Shown here: positions 52,410 to 61,264 of the stretch, in pieces
How the letters are laid out: each line of letters begins with the position of its first letter
Position numbering within the stretch: position 1 is the first letter of the stretch
From: Archaeoglobaceae archaeon
GTDB lineage: Archaea > Halobacteriota > Archaeoglobi > Archaeoglobales > Archaeoglobaceae
Length of the DNA: 64,000 nucleotides
Direction of reading: 5' to 3'
Assembly (NCBI GenBank): GCA_038734275.1
Contig: JAVYOO010000003.1
Span: 62,001-126,000, forward strand
Translations under genes and position numbers: made by a program
Notes under the pieces: generated by a model
Databases searched by the model: none
Seen by the model: only the letters and a program-made list of their open reading frames with translations
Told to the model about the DNA's origin: nothing

Positions 52410-52604
52410 TTAGATCCTTCTGCTGATCTCCTTCAGAATCCTTGTCCCTTCTTCAAATTTCCCAATAGCATCTTTCAGCATTGAAACGATCTCTGGGTGA
52501 TCCTTTAATTTCTCAACCCACTCCCTATATTTCTCAAGATGCTCCTCATTGTGCTCGATCCAGTGCTCAAGAAGCCTGGAAAATCTCTCGGTGTTCATAC
52601 TCAT
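52410..52604 (-). CDS. Small helical protein, function unknown
   Basis: A 64-residue, all-helical, highly charged protein (MSMNTERFSRLLEHWIEHNEEHLEKYREW...). The 'LLEHWIEHNEEHLEKYREW' His/Glu pattern recurs in archaeal proteins and in C-termini of metal-related proteins, so metal binding is conceivable. A TTTAATTTATG box is about 25 bases before the ATG at 52604. It precedes DUF89, with which it is probably co-transcribed. Confidence 0.65.
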   Translation of the reverse strand: MSMNTERFSRLLEHWIEHNEEHLEKYREWVEKLKDHPEIVSMLKDAIGKFEEGTRILKEISRRI

Positions 52605-52642
52605 ACCCACATTTAGCACCACTTCATAAATTAAAAGCCTTC

Positions 52643-52999
52643 CTAAACAACTTCAAGCTCAATTTCTTCGCCTTTATAGTTGTAGCACTTCCAGTTGTTC
52701 ATAGTGAATGGGTAGCAAACGATTATATGGTATTTTCCGTAGCGTGTGAAGAGAAAGAAGTCCTCATCGCTTGGCTCACAGCACGGCGATGGATGGCTGT
52801 GCACTGTTCCATGGACTTTAACGCCCAATGGGAGCATGTCCAAGTGAATCAACGCGGATCTTTCTCCAGCCATAAAAGGCAAAAAAACGAGTTCCTCGAT
52901 CAGATCCTTTTTGCCAGACAGCAATGCTATGAACTCATTCGGGTAAGACTCTTTGGCTATCGCAAGAATTTCTTTTAGCAACTCTCTGCTTATTTTCAT
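52643..52999 (-). CDS. JAMM/MPN+ metalloprotease (AfJAMM-like)
   Basis: A 118-residue JAB1/MPN+ domain nearly collinear with the structurally known A. fulgidus AfJAMM (from memory). The catalytic set is visible: Glu in 'YPNEFIALLSG' (residue 21), the 'HGTVHSHPSP' motif near residue 63 and Asp in 'PSDEDFFLF' (EHxHx7SxxD-type). Archaeal JAMMs remove ubiquitin-like SAMP tags. It overlaps the dehydratase gene upstream by 4 bases. A ThiF-like E1 is encoded 13 kb away in the same window. Confidence 0.93.
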   Translation of the reverse strand: MKISRELLKEILAIAKESYPNEFIALLSGKKDLIEELVFLPFMAGERSALIHLDMLPLGVKVHGTVHSHPSPCCEPSDEDFFLFTRYGKYHIIVCYPFTMNNWKCYNYKGEEIELEVV

Positions 53000-54240
53000 A
53001 GAAATTCTCTTGGATCTGCAATTTCGCCCTTTAAAGCACTCGCAACCGCTGTTGCAGGTGAAGCGAGGTATATGTAGGAATTTGGATTCCCCATTCTGCC
53101 CTTAAAGTTCCTGTTCTGCGTTGAAACGCAGACTTCCTCGTCAGCGGGAATGCCTTGGTGAATTCCAACGCAGGCCCCACAGCCCGGGGGCAATATTAAT
53201 GCTCCCGCTTCCACAAGGGCTGATATTATTCCCTTCTCGATTGCTTTCAGGTAGATCCTTCTGCTTGCGGGAGCAACTATGAATCGAACCCCTTCCTTGA
53301 CTTTTCTACCCTTAAGCAATCTGTAGGCTATTTCAAGATCCGAGATTCTCCCGTTTGTGCAAGTTCCCAAGAAAACCTGATGAACTGGAGTGCCAGCAAC
53401 CTCTTCGACTGGCACAACCGCGTCAACTGAATGAGGCTTTGCAACCACTGGCGGGACTTCGTTGGCATTTATGTGGATCTCCTTCTCATAATCCGCTTCC
53501 TGATCTGCTTTTATAAGCCTGAAGTCCTGTTCTCTGCCCATATCTGCAAGAAAAGCCTTTGTTTTTTCGTCGCTCTCAAAAAGCCCGACCTTTGCACCAC
53601 ATTCAATTGCCATGTTCGCTATTGTTAGCCTTTCCTCAACGCTCATGTTCTGCACACAGTCTCCATGAAACTCGAGAGCCTTGTAATCCGCTCCATCCGC
53701 ACCGATCTTGCCTATGAGGTAAAGGATCAGATCCTTTGCAAAAACTCCTTTTGACATTTTTCCGCTGTAAACAACCCTTATGCTTTCTGGCACCCTGAAC
53801 CAGTTCTTGCCGAGAGCCATTGCAACCGCTATGTCTGTCGAGCCCATTCCAGTTGCAAAAGTCCCAAGGGCTCCGTAGGTGCATGTATGGCTGTCCGCTC
53901 CGACTATAAGCTCTCCAGGCTTTGCATATCGCTCTACCATAAGCTGATGAATCACTCCTTCGCCCGGTGGATTAAAATCCGCGGAGAACTTCTTTGCAAA
54001 CTCATATATGAACTTCTGGTCATTGCTGAGCTCTCTTCTTGGCGAAGGAGCGGCATGATCGATGAAGAAGTGAGCTTTGTCAACCGCTTTGTATATTCCG
54101 ATCTCCATGAGCTGTCTGATCGCCAAGGGGGCGGTGCCATCCTGCAAAGCGATCTGGTCGATCTTTGCTACCACAATATCGCCAGCAAAGGCATCTTGAT
54201 TGGATTTTTCGCTAAGGATCTTCTCCGCAAGAGTTTTCAT
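52996..54240 (-). CDS. leuC: 3-isopropylmalate/homoaconitate dehydratase large subunit
   Basis: A 414-residue aconitase-family protein. 'KIDQIALQDGTAPLAIRQL', 'HFFIDHAAPSPRRELSNDQ', 'VGADSHTCTYGALGTFATGMGSTD' near residue 110 and the [4Fe-4S] Cys ligands in 'HTCTYG', 'LGTCTNGRISDL' and 'PPGCGACVGIHQG'. The size is that of the archaeal LeuC/HacA subfamily; two homologues often coexist, so leucine or 2-oxoacid elongation is undecided. The small subunit gene is not adjacent. Confidence 0.88.
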   Translation of the reverse strand: MKTLAEKILSEKSNQDAFAGDIVVAKIDQIALQDGTAPLAIRQLMEIGIYKAVDKAHFFIDHAAPSPRRELSNDQKFIYEFAKKFSADFNPPGEGVIHQLMVERYAKPGELIVGADSHTCTYGALGTFATGMGSTDIAVAMALGKNWFRVPESIRVVYSGKMSKGVFAKDLILYLIGKIGADGADYKALEFHGDCVQNMSVEERLTIANMAIECGAKVGLFESDEKTKAFLADMGREQDFRLIKADQEADYEKEIHINANEVPPVVAKPHSVDAVVPVEEVAGTPVHQVFLGTCTNGRISDLEIAYRLLKGRKVKEGVRFIVAPASRRIYLKAIEKGIISALVEAGALILPPGCGACVGIHQGIPADEEVCVSTQNRNFKGRMGNPNSYIYLASPATAVASALKGEIADPREFL

Positions 54241-54273
54241 GTCTTACACCTCTTTGCCCAAAGTGTGAGGCAG

Positions 54274-54636
54274 TTAAAATAAATTGCTGTCTTTTTCAGA
54301 GCATTCCCTTTTGATCAGCAAAACAAATTCTGAAATTCTCCTCAGCCTCTCAAGCTCCGTTTCATTCAGATTATCAAAAGAAACTGAGAGATTAAAACGA
54401 AATTCAAAATCTGGGATTTTTTCAGATACTATTATTCCAACGTTTTGAACACCAAGCTCTTTAAGGCTTTTGAAAAGCTCTTCAGCTCTTCTGAAATCGC
54501 TAACGACAGAATAAACTTTTTTGAACGATCTTGAGAGAGTCAGCAATGTCTTCAGCTCGCCAGACAGGTCTAAAGCCAGATTCTTTTTCAGCTCTTTGAA
54601 TTCCTCAAGTCTCTTTGGGATCTCTTCTATAGCCAT
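54274..54636 (-). CDS. Conserved-type hypothetical protein, 120 residues
   Basis: A 120-residue alpha/beta protein without recognisable family. N-terminal 'PKRLEEFKELKKNLALDLSGELKTLLTL' helices precede a 'VYSVVSDFRRAEELFKSLKELGVQNVGIIVSE' beta-alpha-beta segment. It sits between the dehydratase and a 190-base spacer and is probably the first gene of that transcription unit. No motif suggests a reaction. Confidence 0.55.
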   Translation of the reverse strand: MAIEEIPKRLEEFKELKKNLALDLSGELKTLLTLSRSFKKVYSVVSDFRRAEELFKSLKELGVQNVGIIVSEKIPDFEFRFNLSVSFDNLNETELERLRRISEFVLLIKRECSEKDSNLF

Positions 54637-54727
54637 AGCCTCGATCTCTATAGGTTCCTATTCCCTTTGTGGGATTAAAAATGCAACTAAAAACTCAACT
54701 ACAGACTACGAAAAATAAAAGGTAGAA

Positions 54728-54736
54728 GGGGGGGGG
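54728..54736. repeat. Nine-base G homopolymer
   Basis: AAGGGGGGGGGCATT in the spacer between two minus-strand hypothetical genes. Long G tracts are rare in this AT-rich DNA. It lies 80-90 bases upstream of 54636 on the minus strand (as a C tract), outside any gene. Confidence 0.7.
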
Positions 54737-54830
54737 CATTTTGATCTTCAAACACCCTATTCCCTGCTATTTAAAAAATTTCGGAGGATAAGCAAAGAAT
54801 AAGCTGCTTAAGGAACGGAAACATCTTCAA

Positions 54831-55286
54831 CTACCTGCTAACGATAATTCCTATTAACGACTTGTATACTGTATTATGCTTAGTTACTAGTCTCTGATCT
54901 ATAATTGTTGGAGCAGAAACCGAATATTCGCCCCTTACATCCTGAAGCCACCGTGTATCGAACTCAGCCCTAAAAGTCTTAGTCTGCCCAGGAGATAAAT
55001 ATTCGCTGGTAATCTTAGTCCCATACAACCCTTTGATATCATATAGTTTATGTGTTACTGTAAAGGTTCCTCCGGAGGAATCTATATTCTTAATCGTAAT
55101 CTCCGATATATGATAGACTCCTCTAGACAAATCCCAGCTCTGCCTCAGAGTTGCAGAAACAACTTCATACTGACACTCTCTATAATAGGGTTCTACTGCA
55201 GTATATGTCACATCAACGGGTATTATCGGAACTAAACAAAAAATAAGCACGGCAAATCCTATAACTAATTTTACCGCATTACTCAT
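54831..55286 (-). CDS. Secreted/membrane-anchored hypothetical protein
   Basis: A 151-residue protein. An N-terminal signal or anchor (residues 5-27) is followed by a beta-rich extracellular domain: 'YYRECQYEVVSATLRQSWDLSRGVYHISEITIKNIDSSGGTFTVTHKLYD'. Its layout resembles the single-anchor surface proteins of the window (25133-25555), but no sequence similarity is clear. A lone gene between a spacer with a G tract and tRNA-Arg; codon use is slightly more AT- and ATA-rich than in neighbours, which may indicate a recent arrival. Confidence 0.65.
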   Translation of the reverse strand: MSNAVKLVIGFAVLIFCLVPIIPVDVTYTAVEPYYRECQYEVVSATLRQSWDLSRGVYHISEITIKNIDSSGGTFTVTHKLYDIKGLYGTKITSEYLSPGQTKTFRAEFDTRWLQDVRGEYSVSAPTIIDQRLVTKHNTVYKSLIGIIVSR

Positions 55287-55440
55287 GTTTTTAACTTTTT
55301 AAAAAATAGGATATATATTTTTCGATTTCTTCTCTGTTCAGCCGTAGGAATAAAAATGAGCTCATTGCTATTGAATTCTTCTGAGATATCTAAATCCCTA
55401 AAGTTAAAAAATCTATATGGGTATTTAGAATAAGTTAAAG

Positions 55441-55512
55441 CGCCCCCGCCGGGAATCGAACCCGGGTCTGAGGCTCCGAAGGCCTCCAGGATGTCCGCTA
55501 CCCCACGGGGGC
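55441..55512 (-). tRNA. tRNA-Arg (anticodon TCG)
   Basis: The minus strand forms a cloverleaf: acceptor stem GCCCCCG/CGGGGGC, a D-arm with GGTAGCGGACA, anticodon stem GAGGC/GCCTC around CTTCGGA (anticodon TCG) and T-arm CCGGG-TTCGATT-CCCGG. CCA is not encoded. No intron. Confidence 0.97.
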
Positions 55513-55604
55513 TTAAGACACAAAAAGTCAAAGATGCAACACTTTAATGTTTTCCTCTTGAGATGAAAATCTAAAAATTTAAAGCTTCGGAGAGAACTCG
55601 AAGT

Positions 55605-56480
55605 ATGAAAATAGGTTTTGTTGGTGCGGGCAGAGTTGGAAGTTTATCTGCTTATGCTTGCCTTACAAACATGGATCTCAACGAAATTGCCTTGGTTGAC
55701 ATTGCAGAAGATTTGGCTGTTGGTGAGGCTATCGATCTATCTCATGCGGGTGCGTTGCTTGGCAAATTCCCAAAAATCGTTGGCGGAACTGATTACTCTT
55801 TGCTTAAAGGTTCCGAGGTGATTGTTGTAACTGCTGGCTTTGCAAGAAAACCGGGAATGACGAGGCTGGATCTTGCAACGAAGAACGTTGAAGTTATGCG
55901 GGAAGTTGTTAAGAACATTGTAAAGCACTCTAAGGAGAGCAAGATCCTTGTCGTGACGAATCCGATGGATCTCATGACCTATGTCGCATGGAGGGAAAGC
56001 GGGAAGAAGCGTGAAGAGGTTTTTGGAATGGGGAGCTTGCTTGACTCTGCAAGGCTTATGCAAAGACTGAACTCGATTGGAATAAGATCAGGAAAGGCTT
56101 GGATCATTGGAGAGCATGGAGACAGCATGTTCATCGCAGAAAGCCTTGCGGAAGTTAAGGCAAACTGGGAGCAGGTTGAAAAGGAAGTAAGGCAGATCGC
56201 TGCAGAAGTTATCAAGAGAAAAGGAGCAACTGTTTATGGGCCCGGCACAGCAGTTTACAGAATGGTTAAGGCGGTTGTTGAGGACACAGGCGAGATCATC
56301 CCGACGAGTGTTGTGCTAAACGGGGAGTATGGGATAAAAGATGTAGCCCTTGGAGTTCCCGCAAGGCTAAGCAAAAATGGTGCTGAAGTGGTTGAGCTTG
56401 AGCTGAGTGAAAAGGACTTGGAGAAGCTGAGGAATTCTGCTGAAATCCTGAAGAAATGGATAAAAGATATAGGATATTGA
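55605..56480 (+). CDS. mdh: Malate dehydrogenase (LDH/MDH family)
   Basis: A 291-residue NAD(P)-dependent dehydrogenase. 'GFVGAGRVGSLSAYACL' Rossmann loop, 'AGFARKPGMTRLDL' with Arg in the specificity loop (malate rather than lactate, from family knowledge), 'NPMDLMTYVA' and 'IGEHGDSMF' with the catalytic His. Length and sequence resemble the short A. fulgidus MDH. Part of the (incomplete) TCA cycle. No operon partner. Confidence 0.94.
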   Translation: MKIGFVGAGRVGSLSAYACLTNMDLNEIALVDIAEDLAVGEAIDLSHAGALLGKFPKIVGGTDYSLLKGSEVIVVTAGFARKPGMTRLDLATKNVEVMREVVKNIVKHSKESKILVVTNPMDLMTYVAWRESGKKREEVFGMGSLLDSARLMQRLNSIGIRSGKAWIIGEHGDSMFIAESLAEVKANWEQVEKEVRQIAAEVIKRKGATVYGPGTAVYRMVKAVVEDTGEIIPTSVVLNGEYGIKDVALGVPARLSKNGAEVVELELSEKDLEKLRNSAEILKKWIKDIGY

Positions 56481-56481
56481 A

Positions 56482-57732
56482 TTATTTCGTCCTCAGGCCT
56501 GTAAGAGCAACAAATATTCCAAGAATAGCCAATAGTGCCACAAATGGGAATACCATGAGGTAGGCTCCAAAAAGATCCTTTGACTGACCCGCAAGAAGGT
56601 TACCAATGACTGCTCCCGCTCCATAGGCTGTGTAAACAATACCGTAATTCCTTGCGTAGTCTTTTGTTCCAAAAAGAAATGCGGTGGCTGTTGGAGCTAT
56701 CGCGAGCCAGCCTCCAAGATTTAGCCATAAAATTGCAAAGGAAAGAGTGTATGCAATAATAGATGTGGGATTGAGGAAAATGCTCAGGGAAGCAAGAAAG
56801 ATCAAAGAGAAGGAGAGAATAGCGGTTCTCATAACTCCGATTTTATCTGTAATGAATCCAAAAAGAGGTCTCCCAATCCCATTGCATAGGGCAAATGGAA
56901 CGATCAAAGCGGTGAGCAGAATTGAGATTTGCGCTTCGCCAATTCCCGCGTTTTGAGCGACTTCAAGCCCTGCGGGTTTTGATATGCCTATTGCCATAAG
57001 TCCCGCTAAAGTTCCAATCATAAAAGATGCCCACAATCCATAAAATTGCCTTGTTCGGATCATTTCTTCTCTTCTAAGCTCCATAAACACTTTTCTTTTC
57101 TCCTCGTGCATTGTCCACCCCGCAGGTCTCCATCCTTCTTGTGGAAAGCTTAAAAAAGTGGCAAAAAGCAAAATTAGAATGAAGAAGAGAACTCCAAGAA
57201 TCCTAAATGTCAAAATTACTCCAAAATTAACTGCCAAGAAGTCAAAAACAGGAGCGATTATGGCTGCAGAAACCCCAAAGCCGAACAACGTTATACCAAG
57301 AGCTAAACCTCTTCGATCGGGGAACCATCTTCCAACTGACACAATAGGGCAATTGTATGCAACTCCAACGCCAATACCGCCTATAACTCCATATAAAACC
57401 GCTAAATCGAGCGGAGAAGATGCAAATGAGGCTGAAAACCACCCCAATCCGACTAAAATTGCTCCGAAGTATGCAACCTTTCTCGGACCAAATTTTTCTA
57501 TATACTTACCCGCTATCGGCATTGTAATTGCGAAGAACAAGAGAAAGACGATGAATGGGATCTGCATCTCAGTTGCAGAAACCCTGAGCCCAAGATCTTC
57601 GAACAGCTTCCTTAAATGCACCTGAATAACGCTGTATGAATAAATTGAACCGAGACAAAGGTTTATGATAAGCCCAGAAATAACTATGAACCACCTGCTC
57701 CCCTCAGCTTCCGGCTTGGAGAATTGATCCAT
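56482..57732 (-). CDS. MFS transporter of the OFA (oxalate:formate antiporter) type
   Basis: A 416-residue 12-helix major facilitator. N-terminal 'GSRWFIVISGLIINLCLGSIYSYSVIQVHL' and 'GGIGVGVAYNCPIVSVGRWFPDRRGLALGITLFGFGVSA' near residue 100 are the OFA-subfamily signatures; 'GIGRPLFGFITDKIG' near residue 265 is the half-symmetry motif. Members exchange organic anions. It converges on mdh with a 1-base gap, and is divergent from the PHA genes. Substrate unknown. Confidence 0.88.
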   Translation of the reverse strand: MDQFSKPEAEGSRWFIVISGLIINLCLGSIYSYSVIQVHLRKLFEDLGLRVSATEMQIPFIVFLLFFAITMPIAGKYIEKFGPRKVAYFGAILVGLGWFSASFASSPLDLAVLYGVIGGIGVGVAYNCPIVSVGRWFPDRRGLALGITLFGFGVSAAIIAPVFDFLAVNFGVILTFRILGVLFFILILLFATFLSFPQEGWRPAGWTMHEEKRKVFMELRREEMIRTRQFYGLWASFMIGTLAGLMAIGISKPAGLEVAQNAGIGEAQISILLTALIVPFALCNGIGRPLFGFITDKIGVMRTAILSFSLIFLASLSIFLNPTSIIAYTLSFAILWLNLGGWLAIAPTATAFLFGTKDYARNYGIVYTAYGAGAVIGNLLAGQSKDLFGAYLMVFPFVALLAILGIFVALTGLRTK

Positions 57733-57850
57733 TGATCGCACCAATTGTTAAAATTGCAGTAAGATAAAAATTTAACTAAGGTTTCCGACTTTAAATTTCA
57801 CAATTATTTGATTAAGAAAAGTTTAAATTTTAACTGGAGTATTCTTAAAT

Positions 57851-58399
57851 ATGATGGATTCAAAATACTTTGAAGAGGTTTTCAAAACCGCAAAAGCTTT
57901 TAATGAGTTCTTTTTAACGGTGACGAATCCGAGGACTTATTTTAAGGAGCTTACAGAAGAGGAATTGAATGAATTTTATAAAAATAGTGTAAAGCTTATT
58001 TTTGAGCTAAACAAAGCCTACTGGGGCTTTTTAAATGACTTAACAAAAGCATTTGCGAAGAGAGACGCCGAGGAGATTGCAAGATCCATAGGAAATGCAA
58101 TGGCGAGAATTGAGGAGATCTATGCAGAGTATATGGACAACGCAGTTGTTTCTGCATGGGTTAATGCGATCAACAGTGCCTACATGCGAACCTTGCTGAA
58201 TTTGCAGAACTTTACAAGTGCTATTCTGCATTCTCTCGGAATGGTCTCGAGAAAAGACGTGATTGCCCTTTCTGAAGCTTATGTGGATCTTAAAGGAGAC
58301 ATAAAGAAGGAGTCAAGGAAAATACTGGAGGAGATTAGGGTTTTAAAGGAAAAGATTGAAAAACTTGAAAAAGAAGGAGGTGCTTCCAATGTTCAGTGA
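57851..58399 (+). CDS. phaE: Class III PHA synthase subunit PhaE-like
   Basis: A 182-residue helical protein placed immediately before phaC and overlapping it by 11 bases. 'EFFLTVTNPRTYFKEL', 'NKAYWGFLNDLTKAF' and 'YLNLQNF'-type helices plus a C-terminal Lys/Glu coiled coil fit the weakly conserved PhaE subunit (short archaeal form) that activates PhaC. The identification rests mostly on the neighbour, as PhaE sequences diverge widely. Confidence 0.75.
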   Translation: MMDSKYFEEVFKTAKAFNEFFLTVTNPRTYFKELTEEELNEFYKNSVKLIFELNKAYWGFLNDLTKAFAKRDAEEIARSIGNAMARIEEIYAEYMDNAVVSAWVNAINSAYMRTLLNLQNFTSAILHSLGMVSRKDVIALSEAYVDLKGDIKKESRKILEEIRVLKEKIEKLEKEGGASNVQ

Positions 58400-59492
58400 G
58401 GTGCTTAGGAATTACAGAAGGGCTTTAAAGCTTACCGAGTGGTTTATAAAGAATTCTAATTTTCTGCCAATTACCGAGGACAAGCCTTATCTAATCCCAG
58501 ATGTTGAAGTTGGAGCAACACCAAGAGTTGAGATCTCCTCAGACGACGGAGTAAAGCTTTATCGATATGAGCCAAGAACAGAAAAGCAATACGAAGTGCC
58601 ATTGCTGATCGTTTACGCTTTGATCAACAAGCCATACATTCTTGATCTGACGCCGCAGAGAAGTGTGGTGCGAAAACTGCTCGAAGCGGGCTTTAACGTT
58701 TATATGATCAAGTGGGGCGATGCTACGATTGCGGATCAGTTCTCTTTGGACAGCTACATCGACATTTTCCTTGCTGACTTTGTAGAAGACGTCAAGAGAG
58801 ATGCAAATTCAAACAAAGTTTCGATCCTCGGCTACTGCATGGGTGGCGGAATGAGTGCAATGTATACCGCACTTTATCCCGAGAACGTGAAGAACATAAT
58901 CTTCCTTGCCTCAACCCTTTACTTCGACAAGAAAATTGGCGGACTCATGACTCTCTCAGATAAAAGATTCTTCAATCCCGAAGAAATTGTTGCGCCCTTT
59001 GGTTATGTGCCCTCATGGTTTTTGACTGAGAGATTCAAGATCCTCGAACCTTGGGGCAACTATTTTGGCAAATACATCAACCTGTTCATGAATGCTGAGG
59101 ATGAGGAATTCATAGATGACTTCTTCAGAATGGAACGCTGGATCCACGATGGTGTTAATGTTGCTCCCGGGGCTTATGTGAGATACAACCAGGAGCTTTA
59201 CCAGAACAACGCGCTTGCGGAAGGAAAGCTCTACATTAAGGGAAAGAGAGTTGATCCAAAGAAGATCACAATGCCGGCCGCAGCTGTTGTTGGCTTAAGA
59301 GATCACTTGGCACCACCAGAAAACACGCTGAAATTCTTGGATGTAATCGGAAGCAAAGACAAGGCAGTTTTCAAGGCTGACGTTGGCCATGTTGGACTTG
59401 TGGTTTCACGTCGAGGAATGGCTTTGTGGGATGAAGTCGCGAAGTGGCTTGCAGAAAGAAGCGGAAGCTTAAAGAAGACAAAAGAGATCTGA
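58389..59492 (+). CDS. phaC: Class III poly(3-hydroxyalkanoate) synthase subunit PhaC
   Basis: A 367-residue alpha/beta hydrolase-fold synthase that polymerises hydroxyacyl-CoA. The lipase-box-like 'GYCMGGGMSAMYTALYP' carries the nucleophilic Cys near residue 155, Asp is in 'VVGLRDHLAPP' near residue 305 and His in 'DVGHVGLVV' near residue 335. 'SVVRKLLEAGFNVYMIKWGDA' is typical of PhaC. The ATG at 58389 is preceded by AAGGAGGTG. An archaeal PhaEC pair is best known from haloarchaea. Confidence 0.9.
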   Translation: MFSEVLRNYRRALKLTEWFIKNSNFLPITEDKPYLIPDVEVGATPRVEISSDDGVKLYRYEPRTEKQYEVPLLIVYALINKPYILDLTPQRSVVRKLLEAGFNVYMIKWGDATIADQFSLDSYIDIFLADFVEDVKRDANSNKVSILGYCMGGGMSAMYTALYPENVKNIIFLASTLYFDKKIGGLMTLSDKRFFNPEEIVAPFGYVPSWFLTERFKILEPWGNYFGKYINLFMNAEDEEFIDDFFRMERWIHDGVNVAPGAYVRYNQELYQNNALAEGKLYIKGKRVDPKKITMPAAAVVGLRDHLAPPENTLKFLDVIGSKDKAVFKADVGHVGLVVSRRGMALWDEVAKWLAERSGSLKKTKEI

Positions 59493-60161
59493 ATGTTCAA
59501 ACCAAAGGCTATAGCGGTAGACATAGATGGCACGATCACGGATCGAAGACGGGCACTAAATTTAAGAGCAGTTGAAGCCCTGAGGAGGCTGAAGATCCCG
59601 GTGATCCTTGCGACTGGCAACGTTCCATGCTTCGCCAAGGCGGTTGCAAAGGTGATTGGCGTCTCTGATATCGTTATCTGCGAAAACGGCGGAGTTGTGC
59701 GATTCAGCTACGATGGCGAGGACATAATCCTTGGAAACAAAGAAAAATGCCTGAAGGCTCTTGAGGAACTCAAAAAGCACTTCAGTGTTGAACTATTAGA
59801 CTTCGAATATCGCAAATCAGAGGTTTGCATGAGAAGAAATTTCGACATTCAAAAGGCGAGAGAGATCCTAAGAGATTTCGATGTCAGACTTCTCGACTCT
59901 GGCTTTGCCTATCACATTGCGGATGCTAAAGTTAGCAAGGGCAGAGCACTGGAGTTCATAGCCAAACATTTGAAGATTGACACGAAGGATTTTGCGGTCA
60001 TTGGCGATTCTGAAAATGACATAGAGATGTTTGAAGTAGCTGGCTTCAGGATTGCGGTAGGGAATGCTGATCTAAGGCTAAAGGAACTTGCAGATCTTAT
60101 CACACCGTCAAACGATGGCGACGGGGTTGTTGAAGCACTTGAGTTTCTGAGGCTAATTTAG
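59493..60161 (+). CDS. Phosphoglycolate phosphatase (archaeal, HAD-IIB)
   Basis: A 222-residue HAD phosphatase: 'VDIDGTITDRRRALN' (nucleophile), 'ATGNVPCFAKAV' motif II, 'KVSKGRAL' with motif III Lys near residue 148 and 'AVIGDSENDIEMFEVAGFRIAVGNAD' motif IV. This matches archaeal TA0175-type phosphoglycolate phosphatases. It begins right after phaC, sharing no bases, so it may be co-transcribed. Its end overlaps the convergent CxxCxxCC gene by 62 bases. Confidence 0.9.
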   Translation: MFKPKAIAVDIDGTITDRRRALNLRAVEALRRLKIPVILATGNVPCFAKAVAKVIGVSDIVICENGGVVRFSYDGEDIILGNKEKCLKALEELKKHFSVELLDFEYRKSEVCMRRNFDIQKAREILRDFDVRLLDSGFAYHIADAKVSKGRALEFIAKHLKIDTKDFAVIGDSENDIEMFEVAGFRIAVGNADLRLKELADLITPSNDGDGVVEALEFLRLI

Positions 60162-60594
60162 CTGTCAAAAGGTTTAATTCTAATCTTTTACCGAGAATTA
60201 TCTCGATAGCTTCTTCTATTTTTGGCAGAAGCTCCATGGATGGTCTCAAATCCCTCTTCAGACGGACATTTTTGCAGAAGTCATCAACGTAAACGAAGAA
60301 TTCCTCATTTTCGAATTCGAATAAAGCGGTTTCTTCACCTTTTTTTAGAACCGAGAAAGGATATAGCTTGCAAGCTACTGGCTTAAGATTACCTAAGGAG
60401 CAAAGATTTCCTCGCTGGAACGGGCAAAGATTTCCAATCTTTTTTATGTAAAACCTCCCCGCTCTTTCCTCGATGAAGCCAGTATTTCTGAGCTTCAAAT
60501 ATTCGTATGCTCTCAGCCTCACCCGATACTCCTTGCAACAATCCCCACAAGCTTCGCAGTGCCAGGAAGCTACAAGCCTCCATGGCACGTGCAT
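60100..60594 (-). CDS. CxxCxxCC zinc/iron-chelating domain protein (YkgJ/UPF0153)
   Basis: A 164-residue protein with the YkgJ-type Cys pattern: 'CEACGDCCKEYRV' at residues 13-20, 'NLCPFQRGNLCSLGNLKPVACKLYPF' near residue 56 and 'DDFCKN' later. Family members bind Zn or Fe-S; function unknown. Its last 62 bases overlap the phosphatase gene on the other strand. Confidence 0.85.
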   Translation of the reverse strand: MHVPWRLVASWHCEACGDCCKEYRVRLRAYEYLKLRNTGFIEERAGRFYIKKIGNLCPFQRGNLCSLGNLKPVACKLYPFSVLKKGEETALFEFENEEFFVYVDDFCKNVRLKRDLRPSMELLPKIEEAIEIILGKRLELNLLTAKLASETQVLQQPRRHRLTV

Positions 60595-60679
60595 AAAGCT
60601 AATTGACGTCTGAGATTAAATTTCTTATTCAAAAACTTTTGAGGGGATAGAGTTTTATCTTATCACGCGAAGTAAGATT

Positions 60680-61249
60680 ATGGACAAAAAGCTTGAAGAT
60701 AATCTGCTCGCAGAAGAGGTCGTTAAGATCGCTGAAAAAGATTTAGAATTGGCTGAAAAGCTCGCTGAAAGCATTCAGGATCATGAAGCAAAGGTTATGG
60801 CTTTTTTAAACCTCTACATGATTTCCAAAAGGCAGGATTTCTTAGATAAAGCGATTAAGAATGCCAGAAGCGATACCGATTACCTGAGAATTGTCGAGAT
60901 CAGCGGTTTGGACTTAGCAGATAGCATAAAAGACCCCTATAAGCGAGATCTCGCTTATGTGTCACTTTTTGAAAGAACTTGCAATTTCAATTATTCTGAA
61001 AAGATCAAAGACAAGAAAATAGCTTCTGCGAGCATGAAAAGGGTCTCAGAGAAGCTTGGATCTCCAGAAAACTTAAAAGTTGCGAGGAGAATTCCAGATG
61101 CTTACTATCGATGCTTGGCTTTGGTTGAGATCTCAGACAAAGAAAAATTAGACCTTAGAGCAGAAATATTGGATTCTCTGAATGCAATAGAGAACATCTG
61201 GCTAAGAAAATGGCTTGAAGCTCGCCTGAGAGCGAATTCAAAGCTCTAA
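60680..61249 (+). CDS. Helical hypothetical protein
   Basis: A 189-residue protein with repeated helix pairs ('EDNLLAEEVVKIAEKDLELAEKLAESIQD', 'YLRIVEISGLDLADSIKDPYKRDLAYVSLFERT', 'YRCLALVEISDKEKLDLRAEIL'). This has the periodicity of an alpha-alpha superhelix (TPR- or HEAT-like), so a protein-protein interaction role is possible. No enzymatic motif. Confidence 0.6.
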   Translation: MDKKLEDNLLAEEVVKIAEKDLELAEKLAESIQDHEAKVMAFLNLYMISKRQDFLDKAIKNARSDTDYLRIVEISGLDLADSIKDPYKRDLAYVSLFERTCNFNYSEKIKDKKIASASMKRVSEKLGSPENLKVARRIPDAYYRCLALVEISDKEKLDLRAEILDSLNAIENIWLRKWLEARLRANSKL

Positions 61250-61264
61250 TAAAAATTTAAGAGG

